Below, piece by piece: positions 36,985 through 49,000 of a stretch of 64,000 nucleotides of DNA (positions are counted from its first letter, which is position 1; every line of letters starts with the position of its first letter). Under the pieces are notes generated by a model. It ran no database searches. It was not told the origin of the DNA and saw nothing but the letters and a program-made list of their open reading frames with translations. The position numbers and the translations under genes were made by a program. Origin of the DNA: Bryoerythrophyllum caledonicum (lineage: Eukaryota > Streptophyta > Bryopsida > Pottiales > Pottiaceae); contig OZ020523.1 of NCBI GenBank assembly GCA_963971425.1, positions 20,193,105-20,257,104 of the forward strand, read 5' to 3'.

Positions 36985-37130
36985 AAAAACTAACCGAGGG
37001 GCTCCTCAGTACCGAGGAGGGCCCTGAGGGCGAAACCAAAAACAAAAACAAAAAAACAAAAAAACAAAAAAACTAGTCGAAGGGCTCCTTGGTACCGAGG
37101 AGGGCCATGAGGGCGAAACCACAAAAAAAA
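36985..37130. repeat. two copies of a palindrome-bearing unit in poly(A) surroundings
   Basis: Copies at about 36992-37036 and 37071-37121: GGGCTCCTNGGTACCGAGGAGGGCC, then TGAGGGCGAAACCA. The core CTCCTCGGTACCGAGGAG is (nearly) a perfect palindrome. Each copy is flanked by runs of A and AAAAAC. A third copy lies at 38905-38960. Confidence 0.8.
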
Positions 37131-37980
37131 TAAAAAAATAAAATCGTATACGGTTCTTCTATTTTCAGAGCATTTCTTGACTCTACCTTCACTATTCTTT
37201 CCTTTTTGTTAAATAACTGCTTACGGTTACTTTTGAGGACACTCTCATTTCACATTATAAATATTTTCAAATTTGGTCAAGTAGGTACATTTTACCATTC
37301 CTTGTTACTAATCATTGAACCTAACTCATATCTAAGAAGATCAAACACACCATATTTGATATCCTTGTCCCTTTTATCATGTCACAGTCTTTGAATCACT
37401 AGAATATGTCACTATTACCAGTTTTCATGACTTTGTTTACTATTCTTTACTCATTAACAGTTTGTTCACAACAAGTTGATCTAACTTGGTTACACAAAAC
37501 TTATTGTAGATAGACTCTTGCAACTATCTACAGATTACCTCATGCACATCATTCAATCACACTTGTAGTGTATACTAAAATCAAGAATATATTTTCTTAT
37601 TTAGTTCACAAATACAAGAGGACAAGGTTACATAAAATGGTTTGGTTCCACAAGCTTGGAGCTGGTTGTAGAAGCCCATAAGGTAGAGACCGTCACCTGT
37701 CCCCATGCACAACCACAACAAAAAATTGAAGTTGGTACGTAGACGAGGTGTCTTAAGGTCTTCCCACAGTTGTTATCCTTTTCACATGTGCTAATAACCA
37801 ATCACACAAACATGCAATACCAAATTTTTGCAATCAAACCCTAATCATATAAAGTTTCTGAACTTGAGATTGATCTGGTTGAGACATAGTATGGGACAAT
37901 GACGTGTTAGCATTGACAGTGTCCATGAATTAGTTTCTCCTTCAATCACCAAGTTGGACCAAATCACTACATCAACTTGG

Positions 37981-38125
37981 TCCAGACATGCAAATAGCTC
38001 CAGTCTGTTAACAACTTGAAACTTGCTCTAGAAATGCAAGCACTTCTAGCCTGTAGACTCTTAATAATAACAACTTGAAACTCGCTCTAGAAATGCAAGC
38101 ACTTCCACTCTGTAGATTATTAACA
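37981..38125 (+). repeat. 60-bp tandem duplication
   Basis: Two close copies of ACAACTTGAAACTYGCTCTAG, AAATGCAAGCACTTC, CTGTAGA (about 38011-38069 and 38070-38123), preceded by a partial third copy (CAGACATGCAAATAGCTCCAGTCTGTTAAC). Confidence 0.8.
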
Positions 38126-38897
38126 ACTTAAAAGTTGTTGTCACGTCTAGTATACAGACATGATGTATGACTAGCATACATGCATTGTGCAACAGTGAGA
38201 CATGATATATGACCACACATGCACTGTACAACAATAAATCATGACTAATTTACAGAATATCACTAATGATACTCAACTTTAATTTCCACTTAGTTTTGAA
38301 TCACCTTGCAAGTTCCAAGTTACTATCAGTGAAGTAGTTATGGTCCATCAATGACTTAACCACCACTTAGTACTGATTTTATTTGATTTGCGATATTAGT
38401 GAATCTAATCTCGAGATCATGCTTATGTTGGTGAACTACCTTGAATAAATGTCCAACAACCTTCATGAGGTCATATTCTTATTCAAAGGAAAGAAGGAAA
38501 ACTTATTGCCCTATTTCATGTCAACATGATCACATATATGCATCCACTAATTTATAGAGTGGTATGTATGTGTATTGACAAGTATTTTGTGGATTTAGTC
38601 AAGGTGCGAGCACCAAGGCTTATTTTTACCACTAACCAAATATTATTGTATCTATCACCAGTTATCCCATTGTATGTCCTCCCTAAATTAAGTAGAGGAG
38701 GGAGGGCGGGACTTATAATTGTCTTATTTTGGATAGATGTAGGGTCTTAAGTGTAGATTTTAATAAACCGTACACAAATATGATTAAGACATACCACTTG
38801 TCTTTTTAGTACAAAAAGTGTCTTTATTTCATGTCAACCAAATGATCTATTATTAATCTCTCATTGCCTACGTTGTTTAGCGTAATGCAAAAAAAAA

Positions 38898-38962
38898 AAA
38901 AAAAAACGGCTGAGGGGCTTCTCGGTACCAAGGAGTGCCCTGAGGGCGAAACCAAGGGAAAC
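38898..38962. repeat. third copy of the palindrome-bearing unit
   Basis: GGGGCTTCTCGGTACCAAGGAGTGCCCTGAGGGCGAAACCA in pieces, again directly next to a poly(A) run (38888-38906). It is slightly more diverged in the palindrome than the copies at 36992 and 37071. Confidence 0.75.
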
Positions 38963-38989
38963 CAAAAAAAGAATACAAAAATACAAGCA

Positions 38990-39080
38990 CGGTGGACTCT
39001 TTATCTCCTTCGACAAGGATGACAGCACCCCCGCCCGAGTTGTTGATGGTAAGGTCGTCAACAATGTCGGCCGACTTCAT
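38990..39080 (-). pseudogene. possible last exon of the ParB-methyltransferase gene
   Basis: A short minus-strand coding-like stretch (SADIVDDLTINNSGGGAVIL) lies one intron-length beyond the methyltransferase motif-I exon. It is acidic and Gly-rich, plausible as a C-terminal tail. Support is weak. Confidence 0.25.
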
Positions 39081-39184
39081 AAATAAAGTTTCACATCATT
39101 TTTAACTCAGAGAATAATCAAACTTTGTAAACTACAATATAAAATCATTTATCGAAGGGGAAGAGAACTTACTTACAAGTTCTC

Positions 39185-42100
39185 TTGCAAGCAGTCTTCA
39201 CCTCCGGCTTGTCGTCATCGAGCTCCAATGGGCGCTTGCAAGAGCCCTCCTGCTCTCGCGGCGCTACTCTGAACTATACCTCTACAGTGCGAGGAATTAA
39301 AGGCTGGAGGACTTCTTCTACCAAACCTGAGTCCTCCTCTAACGCCAAAATGTGGCGCTTGAGGGCCTTGCAAGCCTTGATACATGCCCCTATATAATAG
39401 AAACAACTAAATTGATATTAGCATTCGAACGTAAGAAAAATGATTGAATCTGAAGTAGTAAGAAAACGAACCGGTAGACGTTGTGAGGTCCAGGGACAAT
39501 GTCATCCTCCTCGGTGCAAAGGTCAATAAGAGCCTCCATGAGATTGGAGGACTTCTCTCGCGCTCCTTGCCATGGCTGGCTAGTGGTACCTCGCATTGTC
39601 AGCGTCTCTTGTGTGATCAGATTAGTCAAATGACCATATGAGGACAACTGGATCCCCTCCAATAACAACTCCATCCTGTCATTGAAAGAAAAATGGACTG
39701 CTGGCTCGAACTTCCTCACATAGCACTTCATTATGAAGCACTTGTGAGTGCGTCGGGGATGGCCCTCGCGCGAGAGAGACAAACCGTTAATGGCAAACCA
39801 TTTTGTCTCCTCGCGAAAGTCTGCCCACTTTGCCCAAACATGAAGCTCATTAGAGATGAGCTTTGAGTCCGGGTAGAACACAATGAGCGGCGCCCCATTG
39901 CAAAGAAAAGCCTCTTCCAGCTCAAAACACCGGTGAATCCAGGGGGATTCAATCTTATCACCTCTCGACAATTGAGTTGGAAGTTTGTTCCAAACCAGCA
40001 CGTCAACGCCGCCTTCAATTCCTGGGACGGGCAAATTCTCCGGGACGTCCATAAGTACCATGTCCACCAAGCCATCATCGCAATCTTGACCATGATGGCG
40101 CCGTATCCGCGATCCCGAATGCGCCTTCATAAACTGCCGTATCTCATACCAAATTGAGGGTCATGTCAGCCTCTTCAGCGATATTGTTGAAGAGGGTCAT
40201 AATGTTGAAAGCGCTCTAACACAATACCTCCACTTCAACAATAGACTCCACATCCTCCACCACCAGAATCAAGTAGATTTTCTGCAGAGGCTTCGCGACA
40301 AAGGTGGAGGGCAGACTGCTTGCTGAAGGAAAAATGCCTTGCATTGGTGCCATTGCAACAGGGAAAGTAAATGCAGCAACCCCTCCAAGCTGAGCAATCA
40401 GCTTCTGAGGCCCCCCCTTTGCCACCAACGTTGCCAACTCTTTGTTCCTCTCTTTCGTCTGCTTCTTCATAGCCCTCGTGATCTCATTGTCCACCCTCAA
40501 CGCCTCCTTCTCCGCCACCTTGACCGCCGCCCTCGCCGCCCTCTCCGCAACCTTCGCCTTCTCTTTTTCTGAGAGTGATGCGTCGACCGTCTCAATCATT
40601 GTAGTGACAGATAAAGGAAGCATGTCATCATCTCCAGAAAGAACAACTATAGAATCACAGTCCCTACGAAGCTAAATCTCCTCTCCCGGGGTAGGATCGG
40701 CATACGTCAACTCCAAGAACCAAAGGCATTGTACCAAGCGACGACGAGAGAAGCGCCGCCTCTGCTGCTCGGTAAAGATGCAATGTACTGAAGTAGGGTC
40801 CGTCCACACCTTGAAGCGGATTGGTAGCTCACCCGGCTGCAAGGCTCCTTTTGCAACAAGTTCCCTCCAGAAGTATCGAAGCACCGCCCAATGCATGGTC
40901 TTCTTACAACCCTCTTGCTTCAGTAACTCCTCTGACTTGGAGAAGGCGCCCTTCCTTCCAATATGGTCCTTGAATGCCATGGCCCATAACATAATGTTCC
41001 ACGCCTCCATCTAAGAATCAATATCTTCAATAGGATTAGGAAGCCCTTCATTTTTGAAGACAACCTTGTCTTCTTCAACAATCGCGGAGTATTTCTTTCC
41101 AGTTTCCTCCTCCAACTACCATAGACTACAAATTGTTAGATACAATTAAAAATTAGCTGGATGATTGAAATTGAATAGACAATAGGAATTAGGAGAACTC
41201 ACTCCAGCCCAAAATGCAGTTGTAACAATCCATCTCTGAAGACTCGTGTCTGAAGCCGGCGATTTTGAAAAATTGAACTCCGCCCTACTACGCTTGCTCA
41301 TGTTCCACCATTTGCACCATCACCCCTTGAACCTCCCAGCCACCTTCGCCGTGCAGAACAGTTGAAGCTTTTCAAGTCTCATTTTTGGCTTAGCCTAGTA
41401 AATATCAAAATTACGCATAACCTATACTACAGACACATATAGAAAGAATAAAATGCTTGTAGACAATTAGTCAAAACATATCAAGTTGAAAAACATAAAC
41501 ACGAAAACTATAAAACTTGAAATCAACATACCTCCTTAAAAAATTCCTCGCCGTTCGTTGGATTTGCAATCGCCAACATCCGGGTGAAGGTAGTCTAACA
41601 CGCCGATTTCTTTTTCTGCACGGCCTCCATGTAAAGTTTGACGAACTTAGTTGGACTACCAAGACGGTCAACACCAACGCCGGTGACGAGGCCATCCTTA
41701 TAGTTTCTAATACACTCCTCCTAGGAGGCAATAATCTCACGCTATAAAATCAACAACAAAAATTAAAGTACGTGAGAGAAAATATATTTCAAATACATTG
41801 TGTATGAAAAGCAATGGAATTACAAGGATAATTTGAATATGTACCTCAAACATGAGTTTTAAGAATGCATCGTACAACATATGATACCATTTCTTCATTG
41901 CCCTCTTCCCCGACTCGTGCATGCTTACCACGTAATTGTCTTCGCTAATCAAGCCCTTGAGCGGCTCAAGCCTCAAAGTCTAACAATCCAAAATGTTGGA
42001 TCCTCTTCAGGTTCTGTGATATGTGCCAAGGTACGTGATCTGCCTCCTTTTGCCTAGAAATTAAAAACGATTTAACTAAAACCTATCTATAGATAATTCA

Positions 42101-42640
42101 ACCGAAATACTCAATATGAACATGACAACAATGACAACCCACAATATAGATAAATTACTAAATAAAACAAAATGAGAATACTCCTTACTTGATACGATCA
42201 GTCATAACATTGAGAAGTATATTACGGTTTGCTAAGGTGGCTCCAGAAGCACCGCCCTCACCAGTGAATGAAAGATAAAGTCGGTAGAGTGCATCTGGGA
42301 TATCAACTCCATCCATGCAATATGGCGGTGGTTACTATCCCAGACAAAAAATACTTGTTGAAGAATGCTCGCAACTCCGGCCGACTCTGCAACCTTGCCT
42401 CAAACTTTTTATCCTCCAATCAAAGTGCAGGCCGATTGACTCACTCCGGGGGTAACACTTCATGTTCCATCAATGAAAAATTCTTCATGGCTACGTAAAA
42501 GCAGGCAGAGCCGGGTCGATATCCCTTCACAAACTCTGCCTTCAACTTTTCCACGTCGCTCCTCAGAGGAAGTTGCACCTCAGTTATGGGGAGCATGCGG
42601 CACAGTGGAACAAGGAGCTCCTCACTTATAACGGATATTT
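39185..42640 (-). pseudogene. ParB-like domain plus N4/N6 DNA methyltransferase-like gene, decayed
   Basis: Multi-exon minus-strand gene with clear exon candidates at 42640-42189, 42053-41845, 41741-41532, 41395-41203, about 41120 to 39475, and 39389-39185, mostly with GT/AG borders. Exon 1 reads like a ParB/Srx-type domain: MLPITEVQLPLRSDVEKLKA, FVKGYRPGSACFYVA, then FFVWDSNHRHIAWM, which matches the DGNHRxxA box. The middle part is basic and coiled-coil-like (KEKAKVAERAARAAVKVAEK near 40550-40500). The C-terminal part follows the order of a permuted amino-methyltransferase. A DPPY-like position reads DMVLMDVPENL (about 40070). A helix and strand FELEEAFLCNGAPLIVFYPD follow. Then comes a motif-I-like block split by an intron, DIVPGPHNVYR with ACIKACKALKRHILALEEDS. 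The key catalytic residues are not conserved and the frame is interrupted several times, so this copy is dead. The domain calls are by motif, not by search. Confidence 0.55.
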
Positions 42641-42900
42641 AACAAAATGTAGACAAAACGATCAATTGTGGACCAAATTAGATACTTGTGACGACCCTAA
42701 ACACCTACTAGATTGTCCTAAAATATACAATGTGTATCGGTGAAGGATATTCAAAATCTATAGAGGATTGTTAAAATGTTGCGTGACTTCTCTAAAATTT
42801 GTTGTTCTACCAAAATTGCAACAAATTTCACAAGTTTTTTTTTAAAACAATTTTTTTTCCCCGTATTATGAGTTTTTTATGCTCGCCGCTCACTGCTCAC

Positions 42901-43970
42901 AAGATAGCGTCGTTGATACCATACTTGGACTTTGGATGCGTTATCAGTTTTGAAACATGGAAGAAAAAAACATATTCAACATTATGACAGACTATCCGGC
43001 GTGTACTATGATCTACAAAGTTCGTACAGTGGGCTAATTTTACAACAACGTTTCATACAACAATAAATTCATTGTAACAGGGGGCATGGATCTAGAACAA
43101 AAAATGGCTCACTACAACGGCCATGTGGTATGACAACAACATCCATCAAACCAAATTATCACGTCGCATAACATCCATTCAGAATAAAGCATGTGAGAAT
43201 TAGATGCATGTTAGAACTAGATGAGTAATGTCATCCTTTAATAGAACCATTCGTCCAACATTTCCATCTAACAGCCTTCAGCTACTTAATATAGCAGCTC
43301 TATGTATAACAGACAGACCCAACAGGGTTGTTGAAAAGATTCTAGTACTAGCATAATCTTATGCTATTACAAATCTTATGCTAGTACTTTGAAAGTTAGA
43401 AAAATCAACGAAATTACTTGAGTCAAATTGATTCCAAACAATTATCATTTTCTTGATAATTCTTTTTTGGACAAAAAATAAAAGAATTTATGGTAAATAA
43501 ATAAATTTTCTAAGTAAAGATTTTCAAGGGATAGAAATGAGGATTGCACTCTTTGAGCTATGTCATGAAATAAAAGTTGAATTGTATTCTTTGAGTAACA
43601 AAAAAATTATATCAAAAGTATTTTCAAATATGAGAGCTGGATGTAGCTATAAAATGATTTTTAATGTTATCTATACCATTTATGCATGTATAGGCAGGGA
43701 ACGTTCAACTTATCGCAGGAGTAAAGAAAATGCCAGTAAATATAAGGATTGTTAAAAAATAAAAATAACACATTCTATCCATCACAAAAGCTCATTCTCT
43801 GATCTCCATTAATACCACTCGGAAGTTAACAAAGAACCAGCGCTTTTATTTTCATTCGCCAGATTTCCTTCTACCCACTGATTTATTATATCAAAGAATC
43901 TAAAGAACATAAAAAAATCCATTGTAAATCAAACATAAGGTAGCCCGGAAACTGTTATACAGAGCGATCA
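42901..43970. other. AT-rich spacer with no gene seen
   Basis: No coding resemblance in any frame. It separates the candidate element from the LINE relic. Confidence 0.5.
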
Positions 43971-43974
43971 GATA

Positions 43975-46140
43975 TGGAGGTGAGTGTTTTAACTTCTGCT
44001 CAAACATGTATTCTAGAAGGCCCCAGTCCATGAAGACTATAGATGCCTAGGAAGCCTCCGTAGGATGACCAAACTCCAAACTCTCCCCAACTATGCAAGA
44101 AATGCTAAAGTTGGATATCACTCTGGTGGAATTAACATATGTGGTGGAACATCTCGCCACAGGAAAGTCCTCAGGACCGGATGAGATTGTCACCGAATTC
44201 TACAAACGAATGTGGCCTAACATTGGAAAAGAATACTATACGATGTTGAAGGAGGCTTTAACAAGAGGGAGCATTCAGGGGAGTGTAGTCGAAGGGCTCA
44301 TGACACTAATCCACAAAGGAGGGGACATAGATACTCTTAACAACTGGCGTCCTATCACCCTCCTTAATGTGTCCTAGTAGTCCTACAAGATTTTTGCCAA
44401 AGCCCTTCAGATACAACTCTAGCCCATCCATATGGACCTCATTATCCTAGACCAATCAGCCTTCCTACCTGTGAGGTTTATCCTAGACAATGTTTTCTTA
44501 ATACAAGAAACTATTTACCATGCTAAAGTGTCTAATCAACCTCTCATTTTTCTAAAGTTGGACTTCTCCAATTTAGGCCTATGATAGGGTAGATATTAAC
44601 TTCTTATTCAAAGCCTTGATAAAAATGGAATTCTTAAGAGAGTTCCTGAACATGATTTCTATATTGTTTGAAGGAGCAAAAGCCCGAGTCAGCATAAATG
44701 ATCTTACCACATAGGCTTTCAACATTGAGCAAGGAGTCATGCAAGGATGTCCACTAGCCCCTTACCTCTTTCTAATAGTAGGCAAAATCCTGAACTCCTG
44801 CCTCAAGAAGGAAGTTGGGAGAGAAATGATAAAAGAAATTAACATCCCAAGAACAGAAAACACTCAAGTGTTAACCTTAGTAATATGCTGATGATACATC
44901 CTTCACATTAGCAGCAGAAGAACATATAATCTTGAATACCCTTAAGACTTTAGGTACTTTCAGTGACGCATCAGGCCTCATAATGAACCATGACAAGTCA
45001 GATGCCTATCACTGGGGGATTGCTGGACAACCTTGACTTACGAGACTTGACAATCTCCCCTTCAGATGGACACAAAAAAGAGAGATATCCAAACTACTGG
45101 GCACTACGTTTGACTTAGACTTAAACACGGAGGATATTGATGGGTTTATTGAAGAGAAAATTGATAGGAAACTAGAGTATTGGTCAACAGTTAAAGCAAA
45201 TAGTACTGTTACAATCATCATTGGCAACAGTGTCCTGGTGTCGACAACTCTTTTCTATCTAGCACTTTGGGGAGGGAACTCTACTGGAATTAAACGTGTC
45301 ACAGGAAAAATACGGAATTACATGTGCATGGGATCTCCTGAGTCCTAACCCTACCAGAGCCAGAGTGGCATGGAACGCCATCTGCCAAAAGAGAGAGAAA
45401 TGAGGACTCAATGTGGTAGACCCTATGAATGCTATGAATGCACTCATGTGTAAATGGATTATTGTTGCATGCATGCCGAGGAAGTCAAATTTTAGCTCAA
45501 TTTTTTGTTTTCGTTTATCACATTGTCAACCTGAACGGGGACCGAAGTAGCCATCGAACATGCGGTGGGGTTTTAAAAGAGGTTTTCAGGGTCCCAACAG
45601 TTCTCGACACTGGAACAAGACCAAGTCGGCATGGCGACTTTTAGTCAGTGATTTGTCCATCACCCCTGCTAAAACCATCAAGGAATGGCTACGTACACCG
45701 CTTTGGATTGAATCAGGAGCACTACGGCTGGGCTTCGAGTTTCCAAAATAGCCAGTTGCTCAACTGGCACGGAAGGGGCTTGGGTTCACCAGAGACATTT
45801 GGTCCTTTGAGGAGAAAAATATTCTCAATTTCAAAGAGGCAACTCCTCAATATGGACTTGAAGGGACTAAACTCGAGCCATGGGGGAGACTCGAAGTAAG
45901 ACTCAGGCCAATTCAAAATTATTGGATTAGGGTTGGCACTCATCCGGCGAAGAGTAGCGAATGGCTTGGTATCTTTGATACTAGGTACGACCACACTCCT
46001 AAATGTGTGGTAACGAGGGACGCCATCAACGGTACGAGGGAAATTGGAAAACATGAAGCTTAGTTCATGAAGAAGCAAGGAGGGCTTTTTACGGTCGCTA
46101 CTTGTGAGCCACAAAAACGGTGACGAAAGGGTCACACAAC
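43975..46140 (+). mobile_element. LINE (L1-like) reverse transcriptase relic
   Basis: Plus-strand pieces of an ORF2 protein. The RT N-terminal block LATGKSSGPDEIVTEFYKRM runs on to LTRGSIQGSVVEGLMTLIHK and LNNWRPITLLNVS (44093-44375). QSAFLPVRFILDNVFLIQET lies near 44455, the palm-domain MQGCPLAPYLF near 44735 (slightly altered), and the catalytic YADDTS near 44886. The stretch 45100-45420 (IDGFIEEKIDRKLEYW onward) and 45560-45900 (FQGPNSSRHWNKTKSAWRLL, SITPAKTIKEWLRTPLW) matches the C-terminal region of plant L1-type ORF2. The 5' part with the endonuclease is missing, as usual for LINEs. There are several stops and frameshifts. It is a different family from the A/C-rich LINE at 27960-30640. 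Confidence 0.8.
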
Positions 46141-47300
46141 TCAGATGTTGAGGTTAGAAATTAGTAAAATGGGTTCATCAATTGGATTAATCCATGATTC
46201 TTTGCTAAAAATGGCCAATTGGACTTTTCATCTACTAATTCTTAATTTGGAAGCCATGTTATGGCAACCAAGATTTTTATATGGTTAACCAAAAAATAAA
46301 TAGAGAGGAAAAAATAAAGGTTTTAGAACTAAAAACAATAGAAATGATAAAAAAAAAAGAATGGAGAAGGAAATTACCTCCTACCAATTCGGAGACCACG
46401 AGTAGCCCCGGTGATTTGACCACAATTAAAAGGGGGTTAGATGGAAGTAAAAATGAAGAATGATGGAGAGGAGGAAGAAAAAAGAATGAAGCTTGAAAAG
46501 CCCATTAAAAATTAGTCAAGAAAAGTCAAAATGGCTTGAGGCAAATCCCTCCACCAATCACTAATTAATTAACCATGGTCCATGCAAGGGCGGTTCAAGG
46601 TTAGATAAATGTAGGTGGGTTTAAAACCCTTGAATTAGTTAAAGGGGTTCACTTATTGTTGATCATGTACACATCATGTGACATCATTGAGGTTAAAGAT
46701 ATTAGTAGAAGTATTCTTAGGTTAGTGGAAGCACCTCCTTAGTTATTGCAAGAGTGGCTTGGAAGAATTTAGTTGTAGGTTAAGGTTTTTAATTGGTTGT
46801 GAGCCCAAATTTTGGGTTTCATTTAATTTTTTGTTAAAATTGTTGAATTTTCAGTACACTAGTTAAAAGTTAATCACGACATATGGTTAATAGTGTTAGA
46901 AGCCCAGAATACTTCGCGAAATTAGTGAAGAAGAGGGTTGGAGAGGTGTTAGAGTTTAGAGGAGTTTAGGCCTCACAAAGAAAAATTGGAAGTAGTAGAA
47001 AAGAGAAATAGAAAAGAAAAAAAAAAAAAAAAAAAAAAAAGAAGGAGGAGGAAAAGAAAAATTAGAAGTAGAATTAAAAAGGAGTAGAAGAGGTAGAAGG
47101 AGGAAAGAAGAAGAAAAGAGATCGAAAAAAAGAGGGGAAAGAAAAGAAAAGGAAAAAGAGGAAGGAGAAACCGGTTGATAACCGTGACTATGGCGGGCAT
47201 GGCTGGCCATAGCCAGCCATATCCATGACCACCATGGCCGGTTGAGATCGGTTGTCGCGGAGGTTATGGACATGTGGGATCCCCAGGGAGGGTATCAACT
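46141..47300. other. spacer with purine-rich simple sequence
   Basis: AT-rich and purine-rich, including an AG-rich tract at 46975-47165 with an A run at 47017-47040. A perfect 9-bp hairpin ATGGCTGGC / GCCAGCCAT lies at 47199-47220. No gene is seen. Confidence 0.55.
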
Positions 47301-49000
47301 CGCTGAGACCGTTGGAGTACGTTGGTGAGGGAGCTGGCAACAGGGTGGCGCTCATCTAAGAATTGGAACGGAAATCTGGACATCACATGGGAAGCTTGGC
47401 GCAACGCGCAACGTGTAGTGGGGGAGCTGAATCGGCGCAAGGGCGAGGGTGCGACGCGGGCGAGCGGGATCGGAGCGCGTCTCTCTGAGCGAATTCAGGG
47501 GGGCAAAGAGTGGGCGGCAGTGAGAGCGCGGGGTCCGGAGCATGTGACCGACGGGCGCTGGAAGCGTGGCGATTCCGGTAGGACGCTGGTGAAGGAGAGA
47601 GAGGAGCTCGTGTGCGTAAGCTAAGCAGGAACTGGAAAGACTGTCGTAGGGCGTTAGGTCGAAGCTAGGGTTCGGCGTGTGTATGTTGGAAGAGTTAGAT
47701 TGCTGGAGGGGATGCTCAGAATCGTGCGGACACAAGGTCTGTGCGAGAAGGATCCGGTGTCATGCATGTATGAGGAGGCGTGAGCTGTGGGTGATTGGAC
47801 GTCGGTTTCTGTGTGTCGGGAGAGAGGTTCGGGAAGTGGTAGGTGTGCGAGGGAAAGAGACGAGAGTGTCTGTGTGTGTGAGAGAGTTCGTTGGCTGGGA
47901 GTTCGGGGAGGGGAGTAGGAAGGAGATCCTGAGGGTACGGGCGGTCGGTGTTGGTGCGGAATTACGGTGGGTGGGCGTTGTGCAGGTGTGAGGAGGGTGA
48001 GCATTGGTTGGGCAGCAAGTCGGTGCGAAAGGCAGGGGCTGTGTGTGTGAGAAAAATCTAGGGTTGTGTGGGAAGCAAAGGTCGGGTCTTGAGCGGTGTG
48101 TGGTGAGCGGGAGTGGTGGTGCGCATCTCTGTGCCTGCAGGATCGGGGAAGTTCGAGAAAGGTTCGGATGCGGCGATCGCAGTGCGACGCAAGAGGAGCA
48201 AACCCTGGCGGTGTGGGCTCCGGGGTTGGTGAGTGGCGTGTCGACGAGAGTGGAGGAGGCGTTGGGTTGCTAGAGGCGCGGCTGGGTCTGTGATGCTCAT
48301 CACAAGGTCGATGTTCTTCTCAGTTCTTCTTGTGGAGTGAATGCAGTCGTGAAGGGCGGGGTCAACGAGGGCGGAAGGGCGTTCTGGTGGAACTGGACGT
48401 CGTCGTGACGTGGGTTCGAGCTACGGATGAAGGAGATAGCGAGGGAACTGTCGAGGAAGGGCGCGCGGCAATCTGTAGGGATCGTGAGGATCGGAGTCGC
48501 CCTTGGGCGGCTTCCTGCGTGGTGAGATCTGCGGTGCAACTTCGGAAGTGCGAGGAGATCCTGTACTGAAGGCAGGTGGACGGGGTTACTGTTTTTTTTG
48601 TTTTTTTTGTAATCGCGTGTCGCAGGGTCGTGAGTGTGGGTGAGTGTGATCGGGTGGAGAGCGAGGTTCGAGGACCAGCAGTGGTTGGGGTGGGAGACCT
48701 TGGAGTGAGAGTTGTGCTCGGCCGGAGGAGAGGCGCTGGTGCGCGGTGGTGTTGAGAGCTGAGGTCGCGTGCGGCGAAGGACGGATTGTGGAAGGAGTTC
48801 TCGAGGGTGCCGCACAACCACTTGTGGGCTGGACTCCTGGGTGCAGCGTCGCGGCACTGTGGAAGAGGGTCGGCGGCAGCCACAGATTGAAGCTCGCACG
48901 ACCAGCTCCTCGTGATCGTCATATCCTGTGTTGGAGTTTCTAGCTGCAAAGCACTGTGCACGAAGTTAGGGTTTCATTGCCCTGAGTCGTCTTCCGTCTC
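47301..49000. other. G-rich block of unknown nature
   Basis: About 1.7 kb is strongly G-rich on the plus strand and abruptly different from the AT-rich flanks. Open frames on both strands (for example 47322-47624 plus, 48899-48300 minus) overlap one another, lack family resemblance and are explained by composition. It could be the long terminal repeat or leader of a large retrotransposon, but no borders or partner were found. Confidence 0.4.

Larger units (their letters stand above)
35567..42900. mobile_element. candidate DNA element bounded by GAGCAGTGAGC inverted arrays
   Basis: A GAGCAGTGAGCGGC-type array lies at 35567-35601, a second array of GTGAGCA units at 36665-36705, and the same motif in reverse orientation (GCTCGCCGCTCACTGCTCAC) at 42881-42900. 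The outward flanks also resemble each other: GTTATCTTCTGAGC on the left, and GCTATCTTGTGAGC on the right read inward. The enclosed 6.2-7.3 kb carries one multi-exon minus-strand gene plus AT-rich flanks. This arrangement fits a DNA transposon with subterminal repeats. No target-site duplication was found and the class is unknown, so the borders are tentative. Confidence 0.4.

Noticed and set aside
48300-48961. Two overlapping 199-codon minus-strand ORFs in the G-rich block
   Set aside because: Mutually exclusive frames, low complexity, no family resemblance.
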